A DNA stretch of 64,000 bases from Acanthochromis polyacanthus (GCF_021347895.1 NC_067115.1:12905876-12969875); one strand, 5' to 3'; positions 11,830 through 24,461 are shown, counted from the stretch's first letter. The notes: a model not told the origin generated them from the sequence alone. Translations and numbers: made by a program.

Positions 11830-12650
11830 CGTCATAGTTTAGTATGTCGTCCAAAATATGACAAAAACATCATAGGTTAGTATGTCATCCAACAAATTGG
11901 AGCAAGGTGTCCAGATAGCTCAACTGGTTAAGAAGGTGATTTATAAACAAAACTGTGTCAGAGACACAGGTTTCAATTCCAGCTCATGATCCTTTACTGC
12001 ATGGGTTTTCTGTTTTCCTCTCTATCCTTGGCGGAGGTCTGCACTATTTCTAGTTACCTCCGCAAAGGAGGTTATGTGACACCCAGCGTGCGTTTGTTTG
12101 TCCGTCTGTCTGTCTGTCTGTCCGTCTGACTGTTAGCAAGATAACTCAAAAACATCTGGGCAGATTCAGATAAAATTTTCAGGGGATGTAGACTATGGTA
12201 AGAGGAAGAGCTGATTTAATTTTGGTGGCAATCCGGAAAGGATCCTGGATTCTGGATCACTTTGAATTTTTTAGTATGTGGTTTATTATGTGGTCCAAAA
12301 TATGACAAAAACATCATAGGTTAGTATGTCCTCCAACAAAGTGGAACAAGGTGTCCCGATAGCTCAACTGGTTAAGAAGGTGATTTGTAATCAAAACTGT
12401 GTCAGAGATGCAGGTTCAATTCCAGCTCATGATCCTTTACTGCATGGGTTTCCTGTTTTCCTCTCTCCCTGTTGATTAATTAAGAATGGAATAAAATTGT
12501 TCATGAAAATATATGTCTTATGTTTCCATGAAAAGACAATACAATACTTCAATTTCTAAATCGTACATAAATGTATGTGAATGCAATGTTCCATGGGAAT
12601 GTCACTATCCTTGGCGGAGGTCTGCGCTCTCTGAGAGCTTTTCTAGTTTA
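11830..12650. repeat. Proximal edge of the array: duplicated monomer+SINE unit interrupted by a MITE-like piece
   Basis: Minisatellite monomers (agtatgtcgtccaaaata and similar) at 11838-11895 and 12285-12340 are each followed by nearly the same tRNA-like SINE head, 'gatagctcaactggttaag' plus 'caggttcaattcc', at 11910-12020 and 12348-12475. Both copies then read into a shared 'catgatcctttactgcatggg' body. Copy 1 is broken after 'ttttcctctct' by a piece with 'cttggcggaggtctgc' and 'ttacctccgcaaaggaggtt' ends (about 12022-12270), which resembles a common fish MITE. A further 'cttggcggaggtctgcgctct' end lies at about 12609-12648. The unit as a whole was therefore duplicated before the MITE arrived. 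Confidence 0.6.
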
Positions 12651-15600
12651 GTATGTCGTCCAAAATGTGACAAAAATGTTATAGTTTAGTATGTCGTCCA
12701 AAATGTGACAAAAACGTCATAGTTTAGTATGTCATCCAAAATGTGACAAAAACGTCATAGTTTAGTGTGTCGTCCAAAATGTGACCAAAATGTCATAGTG
12801 GAGTATGTCGTCCAAAAACTGACAAAAACATCATAGTTTAGTATGTCGTCCAAAATGAGAGAAAAAATGTCATACTTTAGTATGTCGTCCAAAAAATGAC
12901 AAAAACATCATAGTTTAGTATGTCTTCCAAAATGTGACAAAAACGTCATAGTTTAATATGTCGTCCAAAAAATGACAAAAATGTCATAGTTTAGTGTGTC
13001 GTCCAAAATGTGACCAAAAACGTCATAGTTTAGTATGTCGTCCAAAATGACAGAAAAAACGTCATAGTTTAGTGTGTCGTCCAAAATGTGACCAAAAACG
13101 TCATAGTTTAGTGTGTCGTCCAAAATGTGACCAAAAACGTCATAGTTTAGTGTGTCGTCCAAAATGTCAGAAAAAACGTCATAGTTTAGTGTGTCGTCCA
13201 AAATGTGACCAAAAACGTCAGTTTCGTATGTCGTCCAAAATGTGACAAAAACATCATAGTTTAGTGTGTCGTCCAAAATGTGACAAAAACGTCATAGTTT
13301 AGTATGTCGTCCAAAATGAGAGAAAAAACGTCATAGTTTAGTGTGTCGTCCAAAATGTGACAAAAACGTCATAGTTTAGTGTGTCGTCCAAAATGTGGAC
13401 AAAAATGTCATAGTTTAGTATGTCGTCCAAAATGTGACAAAAACGTCATAGTTTAGTATGTCGTCCAAAATGAGAGAAAAAACGTCATAGTTTAGTGTGT
13501 CGTCCAAAATGTGACCAAAAACGTCATAGTTTAGTGTGTCGTCCAAAATGTGACAAAAACGTCATAGTTTAGTATGTCGTCCAAAAAAATGACAAAAACG
13601 TCGTAGTTTAGTGTGTCGTCCAAAATGTGACAAAAACGTCATAGTTTAGTATGTCGTCCAAAATGAGAGAAAAAACGTCATAGTTTAGTGTGTCGTCCAA
13701 AATGTGACCAAAAACGTCATAGTTTAGTGTGTCGTCCAAAATGTGACAAAAACGTCATAGTTTAGTGTGTCGTCCAAAATGTGACCAAAAACGTTATAGT
13801 TTAGTATGTCGTCCAAAATGAGAGAAAAAATGTCATACTTTAGTATGTCGTCCAAAAAAATGACAAAAACGTCGTAGTTTAGTGTGTCTTCCAAAATGTG
13901 ACAAAAACGTCATAGTTTAGTGTGTCGTCCAAAAAGGACAAAAATGTCATAGTTCAGTGTGTCGTCCAAAATTTGACAAAAACGTCATAGTTTAGTATGT
14001 CGTCCAAAATGTGACCAAAAACGTCATAGTTTAGTATGTCGTCCAAAATGAGAGAAAAAACGTCATAGTTTAGTGTGTCGTCCAAAATGTGACCAAAAAC
14101 GTCATAGTTTAGTGTGTCGTCCAAAATGTGACAAAAACGTCATAGTTTAGTGTGTCGTCCAAAATGTGACCAAAAACGTTATAGTTTAGTATGTCGTCCA
14201 AAATGAGAGAAAAAATGTCATACTTTAGTATGTCGTCCAAAAAAATGACAAAAACGTCGTAGTTTAGTGTGTCTTCCAAAATGTGACAAAAACGTCATAG
14301 TTTAGTGTGTCGTCCAAAAAGGACAAAATGTCATAGTTCAGTGTGTCGTCCAAAATTTGACAAAAACGTCATAGTTTAGTATGTCGTCCAAAATGTGACC
14401 AAAAACGTCATAGTTTAGTATGTCGTCCAAAATGAGAGAAAAAACGTCATAGTTTAGTATGTCGTCCAAAAAATGACAAAAACGTCATAGTTTAGTGTGT
14501 CGTCCAAAATGTGACAAAAACGTCATAGTTTAGTGTGTCGTCCAAAATGTGGACAAAAATGTCATAGTTTAGTGTGTCGTCCAAAATGTGACCAAAAACG
14601 TCATAGTTTAGTGTGTCGTCCAAAATGTGACAAAAACGTCATAGTTTAGTATGTCGTCCAAAATGAGAGAAAAAACGTCATAGTTTAGTGTGTCGTCCAA
14701 AATGTGACCAAAAATGTCATAGTGGAGTATGTCGTCCAAAAACTGACAAAAACATCATAGTTTAGTATGTCGTCCAAAATGAGAGAAAAAATGTCATACT
14801 TTAGTATGTCGTCCAAAAAATGACAAAAACATCATAGTTTAGTATGTCTTCCAAAATGTGACAAAAACGTCATAGTTTAATATGTCGTCCAAAAAATGAC
14901 AAAAATGTCATAGTTTAGTGTGTCGTCCAAAATGTGACCAAAAACGTCATAGTTTAGTATGTCGTCCAAAATGACAGAAAAAACGTCATAGTTTAGTGTG
15001 TCGTCCAAAATGTGACCAAAAACGTCATAGTTTAGTGTGTCGTCCAAAATGTGACCAAAAACGTCATAGTTTAGTGTGTCGTCCAAAATGTCAGAAAAAA
15101 CGTCATAGTTTAGTGTGTCGTCCAAAATGTGACCAAAAACGTCAGTTTCGTATGTCGTCCAAAATGTGACAAAAACATCATAGTTTAGTGTGTCGTCCAA
15201 AATGTGACAAAAACGTCATAGTTTAGTATGTCGTCCAAAATGACAGAAAAAACGTCATAGTTTAGTGTGTCGTCCAAAATGTGACCAAAAACGTCATAGT
15301 TTAGTGTGTCGTCCAAAATGTGACCAAAAACGTCATAGTTTAGTGTGTCGTCCAAAATGTCAGAAAAAACGTCATAGTTTAGTGTGTCGTCCAAAATGTG
15401 ACCAAAAACGTCAGTTTCGTATGTCGTCCAAAATGTGACAAAAACATCATAGTTTAGTGTGTCGTCCAAAATGTGACAAAAACGTCATAGTTTAGTATGT
15501 CGTCCAAAATGAGAGAAAAAACGTCATAGTTTAGTGTGTCGTCCAAAATGTGACAAAAACGTCATAGTTTAGTGTGTCGTCCAAAATGTGGACAAAAATG

Positions 15601-18600
15601 TCATAGTTTAGTATGTCGTCCAAAATGTGACAAAAACGTCATAGTTTAGTATGTCGTCCAAAAAAATGACAAAAACGTCGTAGTTTAGTGTGTCTTCCAA
15701 AATGTGACAAAAACGTCATAGTTTAGTATGTCGTCCAAAATGAGAGAAAAAACGTCATAGTTTAGTGTGTCGTCCAAAATGTGACCAAAAACGTCATAGT
15801 TTAGTGTGTCGTCCAAAATGTGACAAAAACGTCATAGTTTAGTATGTCGTCCAAAAAAATGACAAAAACGTCGTAGTTTAGTGTGTCGTCCAAAATGTGA
15901 CAAAAACGTCATAGTTTAGTATGTCGTCCAAAATGAGAGAAAAAACGTCATAGTTTAGTGTGTCGTCCAAAATGTGACCAAAAACGTCATAGTTTAGTGT
16001 GTCGTCCAAAATGTGACAAAAACGTCATAGTTTAGTGTGTCGTCCAAAATGTGACCAAAAACGTTATAGTTTAGTATGTCGTCCAAAATGAGAGAAAAAA
16101 TGTCATACTTTAGTATGTCGTCCAAAAAAATGACAAAAACGTCGTAGTTTAGTGTGTCTTCCAAAATGTGACAAAAACGTCATAGTTTAGTGTGTCGTCC
16201 AAAAAAGGACAAAAATGTCATAGTTCAGTGTGTCGTCCAAAATTTGACAAAACGTCATAGTTTAGTATGTCGTCCAAAATGTGACCAAAAACGTCATAGT
16301 TTAGTATGTCGTCCAAAATGAGAGAAAAAACGTCATAGTTTAGTGTGTCGTCCAAAATGTGACCAAAAACGTCATAGTTTAGTGTGTCGTCCAAAATGTG
16401 ACAAAAACGTCATAGTTTAGTGTGTCGTCCAAAATGTGACCAAAAACGTTATAGTTTAGTATGTCGTCCAAAATGAGAGAAAAAATGTCATACTTTAGTA
16501 TGTCGTCCAAAAAAATGACAAAAACGTCGTAGTTTAGTGTGTCTTCCAAAATGTGACAAAAACGTCATAGTTTAGTGTGTCGTCCAAAAAAGGACAAAAT
16601 GTCATAGTTCAGTGTGTCGTCCAAAATTTGACAAAAACGTCATAGTTTAGTATGTCGTCCAAAATGTGACCAAAAACGTCATAGTTTAGTATGTCGTCCA
16701 AAATGAGAGAAAAAACGTCATAGTTTAGTATGTCGTCCAAAAAATGACAAAAACGTCATAGTTTAGTGTGTCGTCCAAAATGTGACAAAAACGTCATAGT
16801 TTAGTGTGTCGTCCAAAATGTGGACAAAAATGTCATAGTTTAGTGTGTCGTCCAAAATGTGACCAAAAACGTCATAGTTTAGTGTGTCGTCCAAAATGTG
16901 ACAAAAACGTCATAGTTTAGTATGTCGTCCAAAATGAGAGAAAAAACGTCATAGTTTAGTGTGTCGTCCAAAATGTGACCAAAAACGTCATAGTTTAGTG
17001 TGTCGTCCAAAATGTGACAAAAACGTCATAGTTTAGTGTGTCGTCCAAAATGTGACCAAAAACGTTATAGTTTAGTATGTCGTCCAAAATGAGAGAAAAA
17101 ATGTCATACTTTAGTATGTCGTCCAAAAAAATGACAAAAACGTCGTAGTTTAGTGTGTCTTCCAAAATGTGACAAAAACGTCATAGTTTAGTGTGTCGTC
17201 CAAAAAAGGACAAAAATGTCATAGTTCAGTGTGTCGTCCAAAATTTGACAAAAACGTCATAGTTTAGTATGTCGTCCAAAATGTGACCAAAAACGTCATA
17301 GTTTAGTATGTCGTCCAAAATGAGAGAAAAAACGTCATAGTTTAGTATGTCGTCCAAAAAATGACAAAAACGTCATAGTTTAGTGTGTCGTCCAAAATGT
17401 GACAAAAACGTCATAGTTTAGTGTGTCGTCCAAAATGTGGACAAAAATGTCATAGTTTAGTGTGTCGTCCAAAATGTGACAAAAACGTCAAAGTTTAGTA
17501 TGTCGTCCAAAAAATGACAAAAACGTCGTAGTTTAGTGTGTCTTCCAAAATGTGACAAAAACGTCATAGTTTAGTATGTCGTCCAAAATGAGAGAAAAAA
17601 CGTCATAGTTTAGTGTGTCGTCCATAATGTGACCAAAAACGTCATAGTTTAGTGTGTCGTCCAAAATGTGACAAAAACGTCATAGTTTAGTATGTCGTCC
17701 AAAAAAATGACAAAAACGTCGTAGTTTAGTGTGTCTTCCAAAATGTGACAAAAACGTCATAGTTTAGTGTGTCGTCCAAAAAAGGACAAAAATGTCATAG
17801 TTCAGTGTGTCGTCCAAAATTTGACAAAAACGTCATAGTTTAGTATGTCGTCCAAAATGTGACCAAAAACGTCATAGTTTAGTATGTGGTCCAAAATGAG
17901 AGAAAAAAACGTCATAGTTTAGTATGTCGTCCAAAAAATGACAAAAACGTCATAGTTTAGTGTGTCGTCCAAAATGTGACAAAAACGTCATAGTTTAGTG
18001 TGTCGTCCAAAATGTGGACAAAAATGTCATAGTTTAGTATGTCGTCCAAAATGTGACAAAAACGTCATAGTTTAGTATGTCGTCCAAAAAAATGACAAAA
18101 ACGTCGTAGTTTAGTGTGTCTTCCAAAATGTGACAAAAACGTCATAGTTTAGTATGTCGTCCAAAATGAGAGAAAAAACGTCATAGTTTAGTGTGTCGTC
18201 CAAAATGTGACCAAAAACGTCATAGTTTAGTGTGTCGTCCAAAATGTGACAAAAACGTCATAGTTTAGTGTGTCGTCCAAAATGTGACCAAAAACGTTAT
18301 AGTTTAGTATGTCGTCCAAAATGAGAGAAAAAATGTCATACTTTAGTATGTCGTCCAAAAAAATGACAAAAACGTCGTAGTTTAGTGTGTCTTCCAAAAT
18401 GTGACAAAAACGTCATAGTTTAGTGTGTCGTCCAAAAAAGGACAAAATGTCATAGTTCAGTGTGTCGTCCAAAATTTGACAAAAACGTCATAGTTTAGTA
18501 TGTCGTCCAAAATGTGACCAAAAACGTCATAGTTTAGTATGTCGTCCAAAATGAGAGAAAAAACGTCATAGTTTAGTATGTCGTCCAAAAAATGACAAAA

Positions 18601-18870
18601 ACGTCATAGTTTAGTGTGTCGTCCAAAATGTGACAAAAACGTCATAGTTTAGTGTGTCGTCCAAAATGTGGACAAAAATGTCATAGTTTAGTGTGTCGTC
18701 CAAAATGTGACAAAAACGTCATAGTTTCGTATGTCATCCAAAATTTGACAAAAACGTCGTAGTTTAGTATCATCCAAAAAAGGACAAAAATGTCATAGTT
18801 TAGTATGTCGTCCAACATATGACAACAACGTTGTAGTTTAGTATGTCGTCCAAAATGTGTCTCTCTCTGT
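12650..18870. repeat. Minisatellite array, monomer about 38-39 bp, about 160 copies with higher-order structure
   Basis: A head-to-tail array has as its plus-strand core 'tagtttagtgtgtcgtcc' followed by 'aaaatgtgacaaaaacgtca'. Monomer variants (gtgacc, gagagaa, gacagaa, aaaaaatgac, aaggac) recur in fixed order. Distances between copies of a rare variant ('gttatagtttag') are 385 (13793 to 14178; 16063 to 16448), 616 (16448 to 17064) and 1232 (17064 to 18296). A 520-bp block at about 12770-13300 recurs 1924 bp downstream, and part of it again after 308 bp. These spacings are all close to multiples of 38.5, so the array grew by unequal exchange of multi-monomer blocks. It has no unique spacers and no protein signature. 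Confidence 0.95.
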
Positions 18871-18879
18871 GTGCAACAT

Positions 18880-19672
18880 CACTGAAAAACAGAGCAACAG
18901 ATTTAGATGAAATTTTCAGGGGAAGTCAGACATGACACAAGGACCACCTCATTAAATTTTCCCAGTGATGCAGCTTATAGTCTGGATCAACGGCTTTGTT
19001 AAGTATTTCTCATTGCCAGATTGCTTGCATGGTGTCACTGTAAGCATGACGACATGTGAACATTGTGTCAGTTGCCTGCTGACCATCACATAATTGTGAT
19101 CCTACCACGTACAAACTAACTGTGATTTATCAGTTGGAAATCATACAAGGAACAAATGATTAAACTGTGGGGTGTTTCTCCTTCATCAATTCCTGCCGCT
19201 GCTACATATTTAGGTCATGTTATGTAGCAAACCCCAGGCAGACAATGGTGAAGCAACTGATGTTTCACAAAGCCTTCATTTACGCTCAGCTGTCAACCTT
19301 ATTTTGATTCACCTTATTCATTCACCTTTGTCCTTTACTGCTTTCTTCAGGAAACACTGTAAGAGCTTGTCTCAATTCCAGCTGCTTCTAAGTTTAAACA
19401 CATCCTTGGGCAAACAGCAACAGCGTGGAACCGTTTTCTTTCATCTTCACCTAAATTTTCTGACTTTTCAGCAGCGTCTCCCTGATGTCAAGCAACTGCT
19501 TCTTAGACAAACACTTCTTGTGATGCTGGAATGCTGACAAAATAAAAGCCCGCAATATTAAAACCATGCCTTCAAAATAAAAGCATGGAGAGAACGGCTA
19601 TTTGAACCATAGACTGTTGACTGTCAACTGAGCAGCCTTGGTGGAGCACTGCGCTCTTTGAGTGCTTTTCTG
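18880..19672. repeat. MITE-like interspersed repeat beside the array
   Basis: The segment has 'agatgaaattttcagggg' near its left side. It ends with 'cttggtggagcactgcgctctttgagtgcttttct' (about 19636-19671), the same terminal text seen at about 12609-12648. It is unlikely to be coding. The edges are approximate, and the family is judged from remembered fish repeats. Confidence 0.4.
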
Positions 19673-19766
19673 TTTTTTACTGAGGAAGCGTTGGTTGTTT
19701 CCTGGTTGCTATAGCAACAAGCTGTTGCTCTCAGCACCACCGAAGAAGACGCTCCGTTCTCCTCAG
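19673..19766 (+). promoter_or_regulatory. c22orf23 promoter with RFX X-box and probable non-coding exon 1
   Basis: A perfect 14-bp palindrome, GTTGCTATAGCAAC (19705-19718), matches the RFX X-box (GTNRCC-N-RGYAAC) that controls ciliary genes. About 48 bases further on, CTCAG|GTCAGT at 19766/19767 is a good splice donor, suggesting a short 5' untranslated exon at roughly 19725-19766. The transcription start is not known. Confidence 0.6.
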
Positions 19767-20701
19767 GTCAGTTTAAACTTAGCGTGTTTTCAGGCGGCTT
19801 TACATTATAAAAGAGGAAATACATTTTTCATTTCGTGCCTGTAAATGTGTTTTCTTACTATCTCCCGTGAAGAGTTAGCTCACGATTCCTCTGACTGGTC
19901 ATTTTTAGCCACAATAAAGAACACTAATGTAAACGGAGTACTAACTGTTGGTCTAGCGAGCTAGTTTTAAGCTATCGACTTGCCTAGTTTTTAATCTTAA
20001 AATTGCTCTTTACATTCTAGAAAAAACATTACAGTGCAGAAATTGAGCTACAGATGTCGTTTGCTGATAAATAAAAAAGCAGACCAAAGGTAAGAAAGCA
20101 GTTTTAATAGCCTTTGTTAGCAGTTAGGGGAACTTAACTTACAGACTGTTTTCATTACATTTTAATAATGTAAACCTGTGTTAAGTATTGAGGACACAGT
20201 TATAATACTGTCTGAAACCCACTTTGATATTCGTTTGACTGCTTTTTTTGCATGTAGAACACATCACACCAGGATCAGACCTAAAATGATATATTATGAT
20301 GATAATGATGATGATGATATGTTGAGATGACAGACTTCTGAAATCTCCACTACATTGTCCTTTGAGGCAAATGAGTTTATGACTACATAAAACTGTCCTT
20401 CTGTTAGTGAAAATGCTAAACAGGGATATTATATGTAGTGATTTTAGTCCTGGACCTGGTTTAAACAAACAAACAAACAAACAAACCGTGAAAACCTCCC
20501 CCTTTATTTTTTCCTTTTTACAACTAAAATATAAGTTTCCCAAATTTAAAAATGAGTTTTAGGCAGCAGTAAGTGATTTTTCTAAAATGTCTAACATGGA
20601 TTTACATAATTAAATTTGGAAAAAGAAAATTACCCTCAACGTTTCCCCAAAGCTAATTTCAGCAGTTGAAGCCTGGCTTGTAATTCCCTTTGTCCGTCCC
20701 T

Positions 20702-20842
20702 ATGGGGCAGATGGAGGCCTCTTCACAGAGCACAGCTGGTAGAGGACTGTGGAACAACCCTAGAGTCACCCAGTGCAGCAAGGAGGCCCAAGACATGCTG
20801 AGATGTGAGATGAGACACTTCTTGATGCTTTATTGTGCATGC

Positions 20843-20880
<38 letters not shown>

Positions 20881-22971
20881 GGTCCTGAAGTCTGAGTCCA
20901 CTAGTAAAGATACTTACATTTTGCTTTTGTTTAGAGATTTAGCTCAACAATTTGAATGAAAAGTTTAATCTTGAAGACCTGATAACCTGTGTTAACCCAG
21001 CATGATCCAACAATGTTCCCAAGATCTTTTTGTGATGTCAGGAATGTTTTAGTCTTCTCATGCACAGTAAACTAGTACACCAGCTGCACATCGGTAGAGT
21101 AAATATTTAATGGGGTTGAGGCCAAATGACACAAATGAGCAGTCAAGACTTCTTTTGGTCTTCAAGTTCTTGGAAAGCTTGGAGGCGTTTGGGCTGATTA
21201 TCATGCTGCAGTATGCGTCTACCACAAAGATACAAGCCTACGGGTGGAGTGATGCTGTTTCCCATTCACACATCACAATGCCGCCTAATAAATAAAATTT
21301 TTGCTGGTGACTGGTGGTACAACCATGTTTCTAATGACTGCAAGTTGATGTACCTAAACAAGCCAACAGTGAGTTGATTAAATCCACCTGAATGTCATCC
21401 GAACAATGTTTCAATGGAAGTATACAACTCAATGACATGAGACCTCAAAATTGTGCAGTCTGAAATATTTCCTCTCCATCCAACATATGCTGTTTTAAAT
21501 GCTTTTGTGAAGTTAAGCTTATGTGTGTGTGTTCATTTCCCATTGTGTAGACTTGTGCTGTATATCTATCTTCATGTTCTGTCATTGTGCTCAGTAATGA
21601 AGGAGGAATCAAGACTTGCCAACATCCAGAGAAAAAAGATTGATAAATGTCTGAAAAGTAAGTTTGATTGAGGTTGAAGGAAGTAATACGCTTTTTGTGT
21701 GACAGTAGACTGTGTTCTGTGTTGCCACATTAAAAACATCTGCTCTTAAAACTGTTCCCCTCAGACAGGGCAGCTTCGCCTTTCACCTCTGATCCCACAC
21801 CGTTGTCCACTTGCAGTAAATCTGCACAGAAACAACTGGCAGGAATTTGTCAGAAACGCAGCGCTGAATCTTGTCGGTCTGGGAACAGCTACATGAGAGA
21901 GAAGTTCCGTCCTGGTCCTACACGTACGTTCCTGAAATGTAATTTTTTTTTTTGTTTTTTGTTTTACTTTTTCTGCATTCTGGGAAAAAGAATCTTTTTC
22001 TCCATGCCACGCTAGGAGACTTGGAGAAAGAGAAGAGGAGGCTTCAGAACATTTTGGCAACAGGAAAAGAAGAGGCCTCAGCTGCATCTCCTCACAAAGC
22101 TCCTGCACGTCGTGACCCAGAGGCGTCAGAGGAGGAGGATCGGTGTCAGGAAGGTGAGGCTGACTGCACAGCAACAGACAAGGTGGAAAATTTAGAATAG
22201 CACATTTACACTACCAGTCAAGTGTTTGGACACATTTTCTCATTCGGTGGTTTTTATTTAATTATTTTGTACATTGTAGATTAATGCTGAAGACATTAAA
22301 AATATGAAAGAATACATATGAGATTATGTTGTAAACAAAAAGTGTGAATCTTCAGTATTAATCTACAATGTGCAAAATATTACAAATAAATAAAAAGCAC
22401 TGAATGAGAAGGTGTGTCCAAACTTTTAACTGGTAGTGTGTATATCTACATAATTGAACTTCAATACCTTGTTAACAGAGCATGAAAGAGGCTTGTGAAG
22501 CTGCAGTGGAGCTTATAAATTTCATCTTACTCAGAATTTCTTAGGTGCAGCTCTGACTAATTGTGTATTCGATGCTTTTCTTTCATAGTTCTGAATGAAA
22601 TAGAGGAGAGAAGACAGTTTCTGGTAGATATGGCCTCACTGGGTCAGGAGAAGAACTACATTGACATTATCAACACTGAGATATCACAGGTAAACAATGC
22701 GTTTCAAGCTGCCTTGTTATTTGAGAATGTTTTTTTCTACTGCTGACATGTTAACTTCACTGACTTGTAAGTTTAGTGTTCTGCTATTAGAAATATAATG
22801 AGATGCAGACAGACAGATCAGCAGCATTTTAAACATGCAGTGTGGAGTTTTTATTTTCTTACTTACCTTTCTCTCTGAAATACTTTCTCAATTAAACCTG
22901 TGCTATCTTGGCTCTGATGACAGAAAATTCGAGAACTGGAGGTGTTGGACAAGGCCCACAGTTCCAAGTAG
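20702..22971 (+). CDS. c22orf23: C22orf23 / UPF0193 (EVG1) homolog, 203 aa
   Basis: This is a small conserved vertebrate protein of unknown biochemical function. Coding exons are 20702-20804, 21595-21657, 21765-21923, 22016-22153, 22589-22689 and 22924-22971, totalling 612 nt with every junction in phase. The human protein has 217 residues. Aligned landmarks are KEESRLANIQRKKID (human MKESKLTNLQQRHI), the strongly conserved TRDLEKEKRRLQNILATGK, and EIEERRQFLVDMASLGQ. The C-terminal half is probably coiled coil. The start codon is the first in-frame ATG of the exon after an AG acceptor near 20662; a second ATG three codons later is possible. A perfect RFX X-box in the promoter suggests expression in ciliated cells. 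The gene converges with micall1, as in human. Confidence 0.88.
20844..20877. repeat. (AC)n microsatellite
   Basis: About 17 CA dinucleotides in intron 2 of c22orf23. Confidence 0.95.
22207..22442. mobile_element. Tc1-derived MITE in c22orf23
   Basis: This roughly 235-bp element lies in the 22154-22588 intron. Its inverted ends are CACTACCAGTCAAGTGTTTGGACACA on the left and, on the right, 'gtgtccaaacttttaactggtagtg'. The inner stretches are also complementary ('gtagattaatgctgaag' against 'cttcagtattaatctac'). TA dinucleotides flank it, as expected for Tc1/mariner insertion. It carries no transposase. The ends match the terminal repeat of the Tc1 remnant at 38067-38321. Confidence 0.8.
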
Positions 22972-24461
22972 GACGCAACGATGGAGGGGAGAACTGGCAA
23001 CAGAGACTGTGGCAGCAGAGAACACTGACTGGACATGTTGTTGTCAGGGTCTTTTAAAGTTTTAACTTGGAAACTTTGAATAGATTGAATCATAACCATT
23101 CAGCACAGAGCCAAGAATGTGAAGAGTTAAGTGTGATGTCTGCAGAAAGGCTACAACTCTAATATCTGCTTTGTGCTTCAACAGTACAGCAGTGAAAACA
23201 ACAAACATGATCTATTTGCATGAACTTTTTTTTATTCTCCTGCCTTCCAGTGTCAGTATTTATTTCATCCTGCTGCTGTTTTAGGACAATGTATAGCTGA
23301 CAAAAGGGTGGCGCTACAGAAGCCCTTGGTTTCAGCTGGACAGGTAGATAGGCACAGAGCAGAAACATAACAGAGATTACCATTTAAAATGGAGGACAAA
23401 TACATAAACGAAAAGACAAAACGGGAACAGAATGAGTAAACTTCCATACATTAGCATTAGCTGAACAGACGATGTTCACCCACGTACGCAATTAAATAAA
23501 TGGCACTCAAACACTCAATATTAACACATTTTCTTCTATCCATTTTAAGGCGAAACAGAACAGAAAGGCATAGGAAAATATAAAATTAATGATTGCATAT
23601 TCAGATTTTCCCCCAATGGTTAAAACTGTTATAAAATGGGCTACCGTTGATAAAATACTGTTATTGCATGTGTGACCTTTTGTATTAAAACAGACATCTG
23701 CAGTTCGATACTTTTTAATATTCTACTCCTCACATTTTCTCTCCAGTCACACCCACTCATAAATACTGTATCTACGTCCGTAGGTATTTACACATCGCTA
23801 AACTATCACTGAAGAAACTAAACACAAGGAAATGACATACAATGTAGCAGCTACAAGTCTTTAGGTATCCATTGTTGATTGAGCATTTCGAGAGTACATG
23901 TTGAAGTTTAAAGCAAATTTCATCTTAAAAACCTTTTAATTCTACGAGTACCGCAGGTTTAAATATGACATGACATAAAACCTCAGACATCCATCCTGTG
24001 AAGGAGCACAGGAGAGGATACAGAAGGAGTGTATGTCAGGTTAAGAGTAAAAATGTGAAAAACTCATCGATATCGGGGATCAACGTAAACTAACTTCATT
24101 CATCGGGACCTGACGAGTCTCACCTTTGCTGAACCTTGATGAAGGCCTAAAGGACAGTCGCTGTGCAATGCAGGGAAAGTGAAGCAACAACATCCAACAG
24201 ATCAGTGCAGTAAAACATAAACCCACTCTACACTTCACTAGCTTGAATATTCAGAGCTTAAAGCTCTTAAAGCACTTGAGTTGTTAGATGGTCTCTTTAA
24301 AACACACAAAGGCAACTGAAAACAAACTTTTAGAGAGCAGGGAGTGGAGTCTGGGTTGCACGAAGAGAAGACGCCGTCTTCTAGAAATGAGAAATTTATT
24401 TTCCCATGTCTTTTTAAAATGTCCTTAGTCTTGTTAAAACTGTAGACGTGTCCTCTGCTCT
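22972..24461. other. Convergent 3' UTRs of c22orf23 (+) and micall1 (-)
   Basis: Between the two stop codons I see no other gene. On the minus strand, AATAAA hexamers (plus TTTATT) lie at 23231-23236 and 23259-23264, about 1.2 kb past the micall1 stop. On the plus strand, the first AATAAA after the c22orf23 stop is at 23495-23500. If these are used, the transcripts overlap by roughly 230 nt. Confidence 0.4.

Noticed and set aside
11910..12475. tRNA genes with A and B boxes
   Set aside because: The boxes belong to SINE heads. The cloverleaf is not maintained, and copies recur with SINE bodies and target duplications.
12953..15469. Three open frames of 94-107 codons on the minus strand encoding repeated DDTLNYDVFGHI-like units
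   Set aside because: They are conceptual translations of the minisatellite monomers. The frame is kept only where monomer lengths happen to fit, and there is no start context or splice support.
12650..18870. CRISPR-like regular repeat array
   Set aside because: There are no unique spacers, only tandem near-identical monomers, in a eukaryotic genome.
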